DNA of 64,000 nt from Pirellulaceae bacterium (GTDB taxonomy: Bacteria > Planctomycetota > Planctomycetia > Pirellulales > Pirellulaceae), in the NCBI GenBank assembly GCA_023382975.1, contig JAHDXO010000035.1, positions 1 to 64,000 of the forward strand, written 5' to 3'. Within the stretch, counting starts at the first letter, position 1, and each line of letters opens with the position of its first letter. The notes beneath the pieces are model-generated. The model did no database searches and was not told the DNA's origin. It saw only the letters and a program-made list of their open reading frames with translations. The translations under genes were made by a program, and so were the position numbers. Shown one piece after another: positions 25,533 through 34,147 of this stretch.

Positions 25533-26528
25533 TTAGCGGATCATCAGCGACAGAGGCGACAACCGCATTCCCAGATGGAGGCCCAGGTCCTTAAGTTTTT
25601 CGTTGACTTCGTTCAGTGTCGTTTCGCCGAAATTGCGAACTTCCAGCAACTGGTCCTCGGTCTTCTGCACGAGATCGCGAACCGTGTTGATGTCGGCCGA
25701 CTCCAGGCAGTTCATGGCCCGAACGGAGAGTTTTAATTCCGCCAAGGTCATGTTCAACTTCGTCTCGAGGATCGCATCCATCGCACCTCCGCCCGACCGT
25801 GGCGGGGCGGTGATCCGCGGTCCCAATTCGTTGTACTGGACAAACGGATTCAAGTGCTTGCGGAGAATCTTCGCGGACTCGACCAGCGCCATCTCGGGGC
25901 CCACCGATCCGTCGGTCCAGATTTCCATGGTCAGCTTGTCGTAGTTCGTCTTCTGGCCGACGCGAGTTTCTTCGATGTCGTAACGCACGCGGACCACGGG
26001 ACTGTAGACCGCATCCACGGGGATGATCCCGATCTCGTGATCGCCCGCGCTGTGCTCGGTCGACGGCACGTAGCCTCGCCCGTTCTCGACCACCATCTCC
26101 ATCATGAACGGTACGTTGTCGGTCAGAGTCGCCAGGACGTGATTCGTGTTGATCACCTGCACGTCGGCGTCCGCCTGCACGTCGGCTCCGGTCACAACGC
26201 CGGTTGTGTTCTTCTCGACGGTGATGACCCGCGTCGATTCGCTGTAGTTCTTGACCACCAGCGACTTGACGTTCAGAACGATGTCGGTCACGTCCTCCAG
26301 AACCCCCGGAATCGTAGAGAACTCGTGCTGAGCGCCGCGGATTTTGATCTGAGTGACGGCGCTGCCCATCAGGCTTGACAGCAGGATTCGCCGCAAACTG
26401 TTGCCGATCGTCGAACCGAATCCGCGTTCGAACGGCTCGGCGACAAACTTTCCGTAGGTGGTCGTCAGACTGTCTGCATCGCAAGTGACCACGCTGGGCA
26501 ATTCAAGTCCACGCCAGCGAATATGCAT
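25533..26528 (-). CDS. rpoA: RNA polymerase alpha subunit
   Basis: 331 residues, normal length. The N-terminal dimerisation domain contains ERGFGSTIGNSLRRILLSSL and the C-terminal domain (about 250-320) contains KLSVRAMNCLESADINTVRD and the two helix-hairpin-helix motifs that bind UP elements and activators. It follows rpsK with a 141-base gap holding two small hairpins, and rpsD, which often sits in between, is absent. Confidence 0.98.
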   Translation of the reverse strand: MHIRWRGLELPSVVTCDADSLTTTYGKFVAEPFERGFGSTIGNSLRRILLSSLMGSAVTQIKIRGAQHEFSTIPGVLEDVTDIVLNVKSLVVKNYSESTRVITVEKNTTGVVTGADVQADADVQVINTNHVLATLTDNVPFMMEMVVENGRGYVPSTEHSAGDHEIGIIPVDAVYSPVVRVRYDIEETRVGQKTNYDKLTMEIWTDGSVGPEMALVESAKILRKHLNPFVQYNELGPRITAPPRSGGGAMDAILETKLNMTLAELKLSVRAMNCLESADINTVRDLVQKTEDQLLEVRNFGETTLNEVNEKLKDLGLHLGMRLSPLSLMIR

Positions 26529-26596
26529 TCTTGCCTCCTCTAGAAAACGCTCTCAGGCTGCTCGTTGATTCGATCCGGGTTTCGGAATTGTTCACG

Positions 26597-26653
26597 GTCT
26601 CGGCGAGACCGGACCACGCGAGGGAGTCTCAACGAGACGGGCCACGCGAGGGA
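26597..26653 (-). repeat. tandem hairpin pair between rpsK and rpoA
   Basis: Two units of 29 and 28 bases share GTCTC-N3-GAGAC (26597-26609 and 26626-26638) followed by a GGnCCACGCGAGGGA tail. Loops differ (GGC, AAC) but the stems are identical. They sit in the transcribed gap upstream of rpoA, where translational regulation by ribosomal protein S4 acts in enterobacteria; any role here is inference. Confidence 0.6.
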
Positions 26654-26669
26654 TGGAACTCTTGTGGGT

Positions 26670-27053
26670 TTACACGCGCCGCTTCTTGCGAGGCCGACAA
26701 CCGTTGTGGGGAATCGGTGTGCAGTCTTCAATCGACTTGACGCTCAACCCGGCTGCCTGGAGCGCCGTGATCGCGCTTTCGCGACCGGAGCCTGGCCCCT
26801 TCACTCGGACATCCACTTCCTTGACCCCAAACTTGATCGCCTTTTCCGCAGCCTGCTGAGCTGCGCATTGGCCAGCGAACGGGGTGCTCTTGCGACTTCC
26901 CTTGAACCCGCACGTGCCGGCGCTCGCCCAGCACAGCGTGTCGCCTTTGGTGTCGGTAATCGTCACCGTGGTGTTGTTGAACGTCGCTTGGATGAACGCA
27001 ATCCCTACCGTGACGTTGCGACGAATTTTGCGCTTCTTGGTTTTGACTGCCAC
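26670..27053 (-). CDS. rpsK: 30S ribosomal protein S11
   Basis: 127 residues. The core is canonical: VGIAFIQATFNNTTVTITDT, KSTPFAGQCAAQQAAEKA and the C-terminal PIPHNGCRPRKKRRV. S11 binds the platform of the small subunit near the mRNA exit. The gene follows rpsM in the alpha part of the operon. Confidence 0.98.
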   Translation of the reverse strand: MAVKTKKRKIRRNVTVGIAFIQATFNNTTVTITDTKGDTLCWASAGTCGFKGSRKSTPFAGQCAAQQAAEKAIKFGVKEVDVRVKGPGSGRESAITALQAAGLSVKSIEDCTPIPHNGCRPRKKRRV

Positions 27054-27089
27054 CGCCTGGCTACTCCTGTCGTTTCACAAATTGTCGGA

Positions 27090-27473
27090 TTACCGCAGAT
27101 CCTTGACACCCTTCTTGCCTGCCACTGTCTTCTTCGGTCCCTTTCGGGTTCGCGCGTTGGTCCGCGTCCGCTGACCCCGAACCGGCAACCCCAGCCGGTG
27201 CCGAATGCCCCGGTAGCACTTAATGTCGCGCAGCCGGTTGACATTCTGCTGAATCTGGCGCCGCAAAGGCCCTTCCACGACGTAGTCGCGCTCGAGCAAT
27301 GCCGCCAAACGGCTCAGTTCGTCGTCCGCCAGTTCGCGCGCCTTGCGCTGCGGATCCACACCAGCCTTGTGACAAAGATCTCGCGCGACCTTGTCGCCTA
27401 CCCCATAGAGGTAGGTCAGCGAAATATGAGTTGGCTTGTCGTTCGGAATGTCCACACCCAGTAGACGCGGCAT
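27090..27473 (-). CDS. rpsM: 30S ribosomal protein S13
   Basis: 127 residues beginning MPRLLGVDIPNDKPTHISLT, with the helix-two-turn-helix and the conserved basic tail RGQRTRTNARTRKGPKK that reaches the P-site tRNA. It lies in the head of the 30S subunit. It follows rpmJ by 25 bases. Confidence 0.98.
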   Translation of the reverse strand: MPRLLGVDIPNDKPTHISLTYLYGVGDKVARDLCHKAGVDPQRKARELADDELSRLAALLERDYVVEGPLRRQIQQNVNRLRDIKCYRGIRHRLGLPVRGQRTRTNARTRKGPKKTVAGKKGVKDLR

Positions 27474-27498
27474 AACTTCTTGACTCCTGTGTCGGGCA

Positions 27499-27612
27499 CT
27501 AACCCTGACGTTGCTTGTGACGCTTGTTGCTGCAAATCACGTACACTCGCCCTTTTCGGCGGACGACCTTGCAGTTTTCGCAAATTCGTTTAACGCTCGC
27601 TCGCACTTTCAT
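27499..27612 (-). CDS. rpmJ: 50S ribosomal protein L36
   Basis: 37 residues, starting MKVRASVKRICENCKVVRRK and ending NKRHKQRQG. Cys11, Cys14, Cys27 and His32 form the zinc site, so this is the zinc-containing (C+) type. It sits between secY and rpsM, the standard position, but the infA gene that usually precedes it is missing. Confidence 0.95.
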   Translation of the reverse strand: MKVRASVKRICENCKVVRRKGRVYVICSNKRHKQRQG

Positions 27613-27693
27613 TGCGGAACTCCTGGACCGGGGAAATCGCCTAATATACGAACACAGCCACTGCCAACGCAAGTGGCTGGACAGCGGAGAGTC

Positions 27694-29067
27694 TCACGAT
27701 TCCAGCAGGCCGCGATAGTTCCGCATCACCAAGTGACTATCGATCTTCTGTACCAGATCGAACGCTACGCTGACGGCGATCAACAACCCGGTGCCTCCGT
27801 AGAAACTGGCAATGGTAAAACTCACTCCAAGCGATCCGGAAACAACCGTGGGGACGATGGCTACAATCGCCAGGAAGCCAGCACCCACATAGGTAATTCT
27901 TTCCAGGACTCGCTCCAAATAGTCGGCAGTTCTTCTTCCTGGTCGGTAACCCGGAATAAAGGTGCCGTAATCTTTCAAATTCTCAGCCATTTCCTTGGGA
28001 TTGAAGGTGATCGCAACCCAGAAGTAGCAGAAGAAGTAGATGGATGCGACGTACAACACATTGTAGGTGTACGACGTACCAGGACCGAAGATCTGGTACA
28101 GATTGGACCAGAGTTGTGCGGTCGATGTGAACGTGTTGGCCATGAAATTGAACACCATGGCGGGCAGCATGAGCAGACTGCTGGCGAAGATAATGGGCAT
28201 TACACCTGCCTGGTTGATCCGCAAAGGCAGATACTGCCGGGTGCCTCCGTAGACACGGCGTCCGCGGACATGCTTGGCGCTCTGTGTCGGAATCCGTCGC
28301 TGCCCGAGCGTGATGAACACCACGCCAACCACGACGGCGACAAACAGGACCGTCAACACGATTAGCGTTTCAACTCCGATCCGTCCCGGAGTGAGTCCGG
28401 CCAACTGCATGTCGGCATCGCGGAATAACTGGGCTGCGGCACCGGGCATCTGAGCGAGAATGCCAGCCATAATCAACAGACTGATACCGTTTCCGATGCC
28501 AAACTCGTCGATTTGCTCACCCAGCCACATCAAAAAGATCGTTCCGCAGGTCATTGTCAACACGGCAGTCAACTGCCAACCAAAGTGCAGAACGCCTCGC
28601 GAATTGAAGAATGCCGGATCGATCAATCCGGCCTCGCCACCCGCAGGTTGTGCCATCAAGTAGAGTTTTACATAAAACCAGCTTTGAACCAGACACAGGG
28701 CGACGGTCAGATAACGTGTGTATTCATTGATCTTCTTACGTCCGGTTTCGCCCTCTTTTCTCAGATCCTCGATCGGCTTCCAAACACTGCCCAGGAGTTG
28801 GAAGATGATCGACGCGCTGATGTACGGCATGATGCCCAGGCCAAAGATGGTCGCTTGGCGCAGATTGCTGGCGCTGAAAACGGCAACGCGGTCCACAAAA
28901 TCGCCGAGTCCGCCGTCTTGCCCGGAGGTCTGCGACATGACTTCTTGGTTGATGACCGGCAAGGGAATGTGCCAGCCAACCCGATAGATCGCCAGAAACA
29001 GGATGGTCAGTAGAATTTTTTGCCGCAGTTCCGGAATCGTGAAAACGACGCGAAGTTTCTCCCACAT
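27694..29067 (-). CDS. secY: preprotein translocase subunit SecY
   Basis: 457 residues from the ATG at 29067 (MWEKLRVVFTIPELRQKILL); a TTG seven codons earlier is possible. Ten transmembrane helices are expected and visible as hydrophobic blocks. Family signatures include LGIMPYISASIIFQLL and the cytosolic loop GQRRIPTQSAKHVRGRRVYG that contacts SecA and the ribosome. It forms the channel for Sec-dependent export. It follows rplO; adk and map, often next, are absent. Confidence 0.97.
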   Translation of the reverse strand: MWEKLRVVFTIPELRQKILLTILFLAIYRVGWHIPLPVINQEVMSQTSGQDGGLGDFVDRVAVFSASNLRQATIFGLGIMPYISASIIFQLLGSVWKPIEDLRKEGETGRKKINEYTRYLTVALCLVQSWFYVKLYLMAQPAGGEAGLIDPAFFNSRGVLHFGWQLTAVLTMTCGTIFLMWLGEQIDEFGIGNGISLLIMAGILAQMPGAAAQLFRDADMQLAGLTPGRIGVETLIVLTVLFVAVVVGVVFITLGQRRIPTQSAKHVRGRRVYGGTRQYLPLRINQAGVMPIIFASSLLMLPAMVFNFMANTFTSTAQLWSNLYQIFGPGTSYTYNVLYVASIYFFCYFWVAITFNPKEMAENLKDYGTFIPGYRPGRRTADYLERVLERITYVGAGFLAIVAIVPTVVSGSLGVSFTIASFYGGTGLLIAVSVAFDLVQKIDSHLVMRNYRGLLES

Positions 29068-29163
29068 GATCGCGATCCGTCCTTTCAACGACCGCCGCGT
29101 AAGTCGTCACGACGGTCCAATAGGAGTCTTCGAGAAATAGCCTCGCTGCTCGTCCTTCGCATG

Positions 29164-29649
29164 TTACGAGGGCTGTTCCGTTGTATCTGAAACGGCTGCC
29201 GGAGCTCCGAGCACACATACCTCGCCGCCCGCCTGTTCGATTTTCTCGCGGGCTGTCCGGCTGAACCGGTGAGCCGACACCTTGAGCCGCCGCGTCAGTT
29301 CGCCGTCGCCCAGGATCTTGAGCACATCGTAACGGCCCTTCGCCAGGGATTTGGCCCGCAGCACATCGGGAGTCACTTCGTCGCCATCCTGGAACAGGCG
29401 GTCCAAATCTCCCACGTTCACGGCCGCGACCTGCAACGCAAATCGGTTGTTGAATCCCCGCTTCGGAACACGGCGAACCAGAGGCATGGTGCCTCCTTGG
29501 AACACCGCGGGCGACGACCATCCGGCCCGCGAACGCTGGCCCTTGTGTCCCCGACCGCAGGTCTTCCCGCGCCCAGACCCAGTCCCTCGTCCCACGCGGC
29601 GGGATTTCTTGTGCTTGTGGATTCCCTGATTGACTTCGTTCAATCTCAT
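29164..29649 (-). CDS. rplO: 50S ribosomal protein L15
   Basis: 161 residues with the glycine/basic N-terminus (KHKKSRRVGRGTGSGRGKTC, GRGHKGQRSRAG) and a conserved globular end (VSAHRFSRTAREKIEQAGGE). Its start overlaps the rpsE stop as ATGA (29646-29649). This leaves no room for rpmD (L30), which normally lies between them. Confidence 0.97.
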   Translation of the reverse strand: MRLNEVNQGIHKHKKSRRVGRGTGSGRGKTCGRGHKGQRSRAGWSSPAVFQGGTMPLVRRVPKRGFNNRFALQVAAVNVGDLDRLFQDGDEVTPDVLRAKSLAKGRYDVLKILGDGELTRRLKVSAHRFSRTAREKIEQAGGEVCVLGAPAAVSDTTEQPS

Positions 29650-30131
29650 GACAACGTGACTCCTCGAAGCCGCTCGGTCTCTTGACGCGTCCGCAATTGG
29701 GCCAGGGCGTCGAAAGTCGCTTTGACGAGCGTGATAGGATTGCTGGTTCCGTAACTCTTGGTCAGAATGTTCTTCAGCCCTGCCGCTTCGCAGACCGCGC
29801 GAACTGCTTGGCCCGCGATAATTCCCGTCCCGGCGCCGGCGGGAACCAAGATGACGCGGCCGGCACCGTAATGGCCATGTACCGTGTGGGGGATTGTACC
29901 TTCCACGATGGTCACATCCACCATCTGGCGGGCGGCTTGTTTATTGGCCTTCTCGACGCTGGGCGGCACTTCGTTGGCTTTGCCGTAGCCCCAACCGACC
30001 TTGCCGTTGCCGTCGCCGACCACCGTCATGGCGGCGAAGCTGAACCGGCGTCCGCCCTTGACCACGGCGGCACAGCGGCGGATCTTGACCACTCTCTCAA
30101 TGCTTTCCCCAAAACTTGCGTCTGTCGCCAC
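29646..30131 (-). CDS. rpsE: 30S ribosomal protein S5
   Basis: 161 residues. The N-terminal double-stranded-RNA-binding fold shows VVKGGRRFSFAAMTVVGDGN and GWGYGKANEVPPSVEKA; the C-terminal part has VPAGAGTGIIAGQAVRAVCE. S5 supports decoding accuracy at the mRNA entry. It is translationally coupled to rplO. Confidence 0.98.
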   Translation of the reverse strand: MATDASFGESIERVVKIRRCAAVVKGGRRFSFAAMTVVGDGNGKVGWGYGKANEVPPSVEKANKQAARQMVDVTIVEGTIPHTVHGHYGAGRVILVPAGAGTGIIAGQAVRAVCEAAGLKNILTKSYGTSNPITLVKATFDALAQLRTRQETERLRGVTLS

Positions 30132-30204
30132 GTTGATTGCTCCCTAACCACAAATTACCGACGGGTTGTGCGGGTGATCTCTCTTCGTTTCGCTCGGAAA
30201 ATCC

Positions 30205-30573
30205 CTAAAAAGCCAGACCTGCACCACGTGCTGCGGCGGCCAGCGCGGCGACGCGACCGTGATATTTGCAGTGACCCCGGTCAAAGGCAACTCGCTTGAT
30301 TCCCGCCCCGAGCGCCTTTTCGGCGATCAGTTTGCCGATGGTCTCAGCCGCCGTCTTGTTACCGCCGTAGGCAATCTGGCCTCGAATATCCCGGTCGCGA
30401 GTGCTAGCGGATGCCAGCGTACGCCCTGCCGCGTCATCGACGATCTGCACGCTAATGTGCTTCAGGCTGCGTTGCACGGTCAGTCGAGGACACTCCGCGG
30501 TCCCTCGCACCCGATTGCGCACATGGTTCCGGCGACGCTGACGCCGCAATTCAATCTCTCTTTGCTTGTTCAC
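30205..30573 (-). CDS. rplR: 50S ribosomal protein L18
   Basis: 122 residues from a GTG at 30573 (MNKQREIELRRQRRRNHVRN). The frame is open further upstream, but this start fits the family length. The conserved end is FDRGHCKYHGRVAALAAAAR. L18 binds 5S rRNA with L5. Confidence 0.96.
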   Translation of the reverse strand: MNKQREIELRRQRRRNHVRNRVRGTAECPRLTVQRSLKHISVQIVDDAAGRTLASASTRDRDIRGQIAYGGNKTAAETIGKLIAEKALGAGIKRVAFDRGHCKYHGRVAALAAAARGAGLAF

Positions 30574-30647
30574 GTTTCGCTCTACTCTGCTTGCTGCACA
30601 AGGAACCGACTCGCACCCGTCCGGAGGCATCACTCCGGACCTCACCG

Positions 30648-31190
30648 CTATGTCGCCGACTTGCCCGGCTTGATCTTCACGTATTCACCTTGGTAACGGA
30701 CGCCCTTGCCTTTGTACGGCTCCGGTTTTCGGATCGACCGTACCTCGGCGGCAAACTCGCCGACCTGCTGCTTGTCGCAACCGCGAATCACGACGTGCGT
30801 TTGATCGGGGCATGTCACCTGCAACCCATCGGGGATCTTCTTCTGAATCTCGTTCGCGTACCCAACCCGCAACTGAAGGACGCCGCCTTGCACGGCGGCC
30901 AAATAGCCGACCCCGACGATCTCCAATCGCTTCTCGTATCCATTCTTGACACCGATGATCATGTTATTGATCAGCGATCGGGTCAGCCCGTGATAGGCTC
31001 GCGCCTGCCGCGTCTCGACAGTCTTGCTGATCACGACCTGATTGGTTTGATCATCAATGCGGACGGCGACCTCTGACCGATGCTCCCACTGCAATTTGCC
31101 TTGGGGGCCCTCGACCGACACGGTACGGCCTTCGACGGCGATCCGTACGTCATTCAGGATGGGGATGGGTAGATTTCCGATACGGGACAT
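30648..31190 (-). CDS. rplF: 50S ribosomal protein L6
   Basis: 180 residues from the ATG at 31190 (MSRIGNLPIPILNDVRIAVE). Two duplicated alpha/beta domains are present, with the signature KPEPYKGKGVRYQGEYVKIK near the end. L6 sits near the factor-binding site of the large subunit. Confidence 0.97.
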   Translation of the reverse strand: MSRIGNLPIPILNDVRIAVEGRTVSVEGPQGKLQWEHRSEVAVRIDDQTNQVVISKTVETRQARAYHGLTRSLINNMIIGVKNGYEKRLEIVGVGYLAAVQGGVLQLRVGYANEIQKKIPDGLQVTCPDQTHVVIRGCDKQQVGEFAAEVRSIRKPEPYKGKGVRYQGEYVKIKPGKSAT

Positions 31191-31216
31191 GGCACTAATC
31201 GCTTCCGGTAACTGGC

Positions 31217-31609
31217 TTACCAAATTTCACAGAGAACTTCGCCGCCCAGGTTTCGCTGCCGCGCTTCTCGGTCGCTCACCACGCCGCGACTGGTACTGAT
31301 GATCGAGATCCCCAGTCCGTCGAGAATCGGCTTCAGGTCTCTCGCCTTGGAGTAGATGCGCCGTCCGGGCTTGCTGACGCGTCGGATCTTCTGGATCACG
31401 CGTTCCCCGTTGGGACCGTACTTCAATTCGATGCGCAGCTGCGCCGCCGGCAGAGCCTCGACTTCCTGCCAATCCCAAATGTAGCCCTCTCGCTTGAGGA
31501 CATCGGCCAAGCCACGCTTGACCTTGGAGATCGGCATATCGACATACGGGCGCTCGACACGAACCGCGTTGCGAATGCGGGTCAACATATCGGCGATCGG
31601 GTCAGTCAT
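31217..31609 (-). CDS. rpsH: 30S ribosomal protein S8
   Basis: 130 residues (MTDPIADMLTRIRNAVRVER; an extra ATG directly upstream may be used). The C-terminal signature ISTSRGVVSDREARQRNLGG is intact. S8 binds the central domain of 16S rRNA and in E. coli represses the spc operon; whether it does so here is not visible. Confidence 0.97.
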   Translation of the reverse strand: MTDPIADMLTRIRNAVRVERPYVDMPISKVKRGLADVLKREGYIWDWQEVEALPAAQLRIELKYGPNGERVIQKIRRVSKPGRRIYSKARDLKPILDGLGISIISTSRGVVSDREARQRNLGGEVLCEIW

Positions 31610-31630
31610 CATGGGGGTTACGTGCTCCCT

Positions 31631-31816
31631 TTACCAGCTCGACTTTCGGACCCCGGGAATCAATCCCTGGTCGGCCAATTTGCGAAAACAGATCCGGCAG
31701 ATGCCGAACTTGCGGTAGACCGCCCGGGGCCTTCCGCACAGTTTACACCGCCGCACAAGGCGAGTGGAAAACTTAGGCTCGCGCCGAGCCTTGGCAATCT
31801 TGGATTTGCTAGCCAC
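31631..31816 (-). CDS. rpsN: 30S ribosomal protein S14, zinc type
   Basis: 61 residues, the short zinc-binding form. Cys24, Cys27, Cys40 and Cys43 lie in RRCKLCGRP and GICRICFRK. The C-terminus QGLIPGVRKSSW is conserved. It is placed between rplE and rpsH as expected. Confidence 0.97.
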   Translation of the reverse strand: MASKSKIAKARREPKFSTRLVRRCKLCGRPRAVYRKFGICRICFRKLADQGLIPGVRKSSW

Positions 31817-31895
31817 AGACTGTTACCTGTTACGGGTGGATGGATCAAATTTCCGGAAAAAACAAACGTTCCGCCGCGAAGCCCGGACGACGGAC

Positions 31896-32456
31896 TTAGG
31901 CGGCGGCCGACTCTTCGCGTTTGAAGGGCAAGCCCAGAAGCGTCAACATCTCCAACGCCTCCTCGTCGCTGGCACATGCGGTGACCAGCGTGATGTTCAT
32001 GCCCTGCACCCGCAGATACTTGTCGGGATTCAGCTCGGGAAAGACCAACTGTTCGGAAAGTCCCAAGCTATAGTTGCCGCTGCCGTCGAAGGCGGTCCGG
32101 CTGATCCCCCGGAAGTCACGGACGCGGGGCAGCGCCAACGACACCAAGCGATCCAAGAATTCCCACATGCGGGCCCGCCGCAAGGTAACCTTGCAACCGA
32201 TCGGCATTTCCTCTCGGAGCCGAAATCCGGCGACGGACTTCCTGGCCCGAGTGATGATCGGCTTCTGGCCGGTGATCTCGGTCAGCGCGTCGACCGCCAT
32301 TTCCAGATGCTTCTTCTCCTGGATCGCGGAACCAACGCCCATGTTGACCACGATCTTTTCCAGACGCGGCAGCGACAGCCGGTTCTTGCGACCCAAGCTC
32401 TCCTGCAACGCAGGCAGTACTTCGGTCTCGTACTTTTCTTTCAGTCGCGGACTCAT
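31896..32456 (-). CDS. rplE: 50S ribosomal protein L5
   Basis: 186 residues (MSPRLKEKYETEVLPALQES). Conserved blocks are PRLEKIVVNMGVG, GQKPIITRARKSVAGFRLRE and VRDFRGISRTAFDGSGNYSL. L5 binds 5S rRNA and contacts the P-site tRNA. The start overlaps the rplX stop (ATGA). Confidence 0.98.
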   Translation of the reverse strand: MSPRLKEKYETEVLPALQESLGRKNRLSLPRLEKIVVNMGVGSAIQEKKHLEMAVDALTEITGQKPIITRARKSVAGFRLREEMPIGCKVTLRRARMWEFLDRLVSLALPRVRDFRGISRTAFDGSGNYSLGLSEQLVFPELNPDKYLRVQGMNITLVTACASDEEALEMLTLLGLPFKREESAAA

Positions 32457-32812
32457 GATTGTGACGACTCCTTAGCGTAGCCGGGACGCGGCGGACTGAT
32501 GACTCCCAGCGATGCCCCGCTGCGTTTCGCGTACCGCTCCTTGGAACCATCTTCCAGGTAGCGGTAGCCAATGCGCGTCGGCTTGCTCGTCTTGGGACAA
32601 AGCACCATGACGTTCGAAGCCGGGATCGGCATCTCCTTGGACAGACGTCCGCCCTGTGGATTCTTCTGACTCCGGCGCACGTGCTTGTAAACTCGGTTCA
32701 CGCCCTCGACGACGACCTTGCCGGCCTGGGCATCGACGGCCAGCACCTTTCCGCGCTGTCCTTGGTCATCGCCACAGATGACCACCACGATATCGTTCAC
32801 TTTGATTCGCAT
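32453..32812 (-). CDS. rplX: 50S ribosomal protein L24
   Basis: 119 residues, with an N-terminal KOW motif (VVVICGDDQGQRGKVLAVDA) and NRVYKHVRRSQKNPQGGRLS. The C-terminal end is about 15 residues longer than the E. coli protein. L24 initiates assembly of the large subunit. The start shares one base with the rplN stop (TGATG) and the stop overlaps rplE. Confidence 0.97.
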   Translation of the reverse strand: MRIKVNDIVVVICGDDQGQRGKVLAVDAQAGKVVVEGVNRVYKHVRRSQKNPQGGRLSKEMPIPASNVMVLCPKTSKPTRIGYRYLEDGSKERYAKRSGASLGVISPPRPGYAKESSQS

Positions 32813-33180
32813 CAGATCACCTCGCTCGCAAGGCTGACGATCTTCATGAAATTGCGTTCCCGCAATTCACGGGCGACGGCACCAAAGATGCGCGTCCCAC
32901 GGGGATTCTTGTCGTTGTCGATAATGACCACGGCGTTGCTGTCGAAGCGGATATAGCTTCCGTCGGGACGCCGCGTCGGCTTCTTGCAGCGGACGATCAC
33001 AGCCCGTACTACCGCCTTCTTCTTAATGTCGCTGCCTGGGATGACACTCTTCACGCTGCACACGATGATGTCTCCGAGGCCGGCAAAGCGGCGCCGGGAT
33101 CCTCCCAGCACTTTGATGCACTGCACCTCTTTCGCCCCGGTGTTGTCGGCCACCTGCAGGCGTGTCTCTTGCTGAATCAT
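32812..33180 (-). CDS. rplN: 50S ribosomal protein L14
   Basis: 122 residues (MIQQETRLQVADNTGAKEVQ), the normal length. Conserved text includes KKAVVRAVIVRCKKPTRRPD and the end FMKIVSLASEVI. L14 contacts 16S rRNA at an intersubunit bridge and binds silencing factor RsfS in other bacteria. It is tightly packed between rpsQ and rplX. Confidence 0.98.
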   Translation of the reverse strand: MIQQETRLQVADNTGAKEVQCIKVLGGSRRRFAGLGDIIVCSVKSVIPGSDIKKKAVVRAVIVRCKKPTRRPDGSYIRFDSNAVVIIDNDKNPRGTRIFGAVARELRERNFMKIVSLASEVI

Positions 33181-33186
33181 GGCTGG

Positions 33187-33501
33187 CTATTCCTCTCGTT
33201 TACCGCTCACTTGCCCGTCTTGCTGCGCCGCAGCGCGGAGTGCGGCCAAGTCCACTGCGGTCGACTTCTCCACCACGCGGACCAGTTCCCATCGCTTCGA
33301 TTTCGAGCGCGGCCGCGACTCGACAATCTCGACCTTATCTCCCACCGCGGACACTTCCGTTTCGTCATGCACGTGGCAAATCGTGCGCTGGCGGATGAAC
33401 TTTCCGTACGTGGCATGTTTCACAAGTCGCGGGATCTCGACGACTCGCGTCTTCATCATTTTGTCACTGGTGACAATACCGACGGCAACTCGTTTTGGCA
33501 T
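33187..33501 (-). CDS. rpsQ: 30S ribosomal protein S17
   Basis: 104 residues, slightly longer than the usual 80-90 because of a helical, Ala/Gln-rich C-terminal tail. The OB-fold core shows GIVTSDKMMKTRVVEIPRLV, THKxxKF-like YGKFIRQRTICHVHDE and GDKVEIVESRPRSKSKRWEL. S17 is an early-assembly protein of the 30S body. Confidence 0.96.
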   Translation of the reverse strand: MPKRVAVGIVTSDKMMKTRVVEIPRLVKHATYGKFIRQRTICHVHDETEVSAVGDKVEIVESRPRSKSKRWELVRVVEKSTAVDLAALRAAAQQDGQVSGKREE

Positions 33502-33507
33502 GGGTGA

Positions 33508-33711
33508 TCAGTTTCCTTGCGTGCTCATCTCGCGCTGTCGTTGAATGGTCTTAATCTGGGCGACCAGGCGTCGATGCCGCCGCAACTCGCTGGGCGCGTC
33601 CAGGCGTTCGGTCTGGGACTGGATCCTCAACCGGAACAGATTTTCGCAGGCATCGCGAAGCTGCAGCGCCAACTGCTCGTCGCTCATCTCCCGCAATTCG
33701 GAAATTTTCAT
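33508..33711 (-). CDS. rpmC: 50S ribosomal protein L29
   Basis: 67 residues from the ATG at 33711 (MKISELREMSDEQLALQLRD), two antiparallel helices with the usual LFRLRIQSQTERLDAPSELR stretch. It sits near the peptide exit. The frame is open upstream into the rplP end, but that part does not match the family. Confidence 0.95.
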   Translation of the reverse strand: MKISELREMSDEQLALQLRDACENLFRLRIQSQTERLDAPSELRRHRRLVAQIKTIQRQREMSTQGN

Positions 33712-33730
33712 TTCGGAATCCTTATTTCGC

Positions 33731-34147
33731 TCAAGCAGGCCGCCGCCTGACAAACCGCACGGGAATGGGCATCTTGTGGGCCAAGCGGGCGAAGCACACT
33801 CGTGCCTGCTGTTCCGTCACTCCCCCCAACTCAAACAGCACCGTCCCCGGCTTAACCACCGCCGCCCAAAACTCTGGCTCACCCTTTCCCTTGCCCATGC
33901 GGGTTTCGAGAGGAGTGGAGGTTACGGACTTGTGGGGAAAAATGCGGATGTACAAACGGCCTTCGCCGCGCACGTATTGCTGCGCCGCGATACGCCCGGC
34001 TTCGATTGTCTGCGCCTTGATCCACCCGCCTTGGAGCGATTGGAGACCATAGTCGCCGAAAACAACCTTATTGCCACGCGTGGCGTTACCTTTTATACGT
34101 CCTCTTTGGTTTTTTCGATGCTTGACTCGCTTCGGCATCAGGGCCAT
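33731..34147 (-). CDS. rplP: 50S ribosomal protein L16
   Basis: 138 residues (MALMPKRVKHRKNQRGRIKG). The ATG at 34147 has AAGGAG 9 bases upstream, which lies inside the rpsC reading frame; the ATG three codons later has none. Conserved TRMGKGKGEPEFWAAVVKPG is present. L16 helps build the A-site region. Its first 62 bases overlap the end of rpsC in another frame, an unusually long overlap. Confidence 0.97.
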   Translation of the reverse strand: MALMPKRVKHRKNQRGRIKGNATRGNKVVFGDYGLQSLQGGWIKAQTIEAGRIAAQQYVRGEGRLYIRIFPHKSVTSTPLETRMGKGKGEPEFWAAVVKPGTVLFELGGVTEQQARVCFARLAHKMPIPVRFVRRRPA

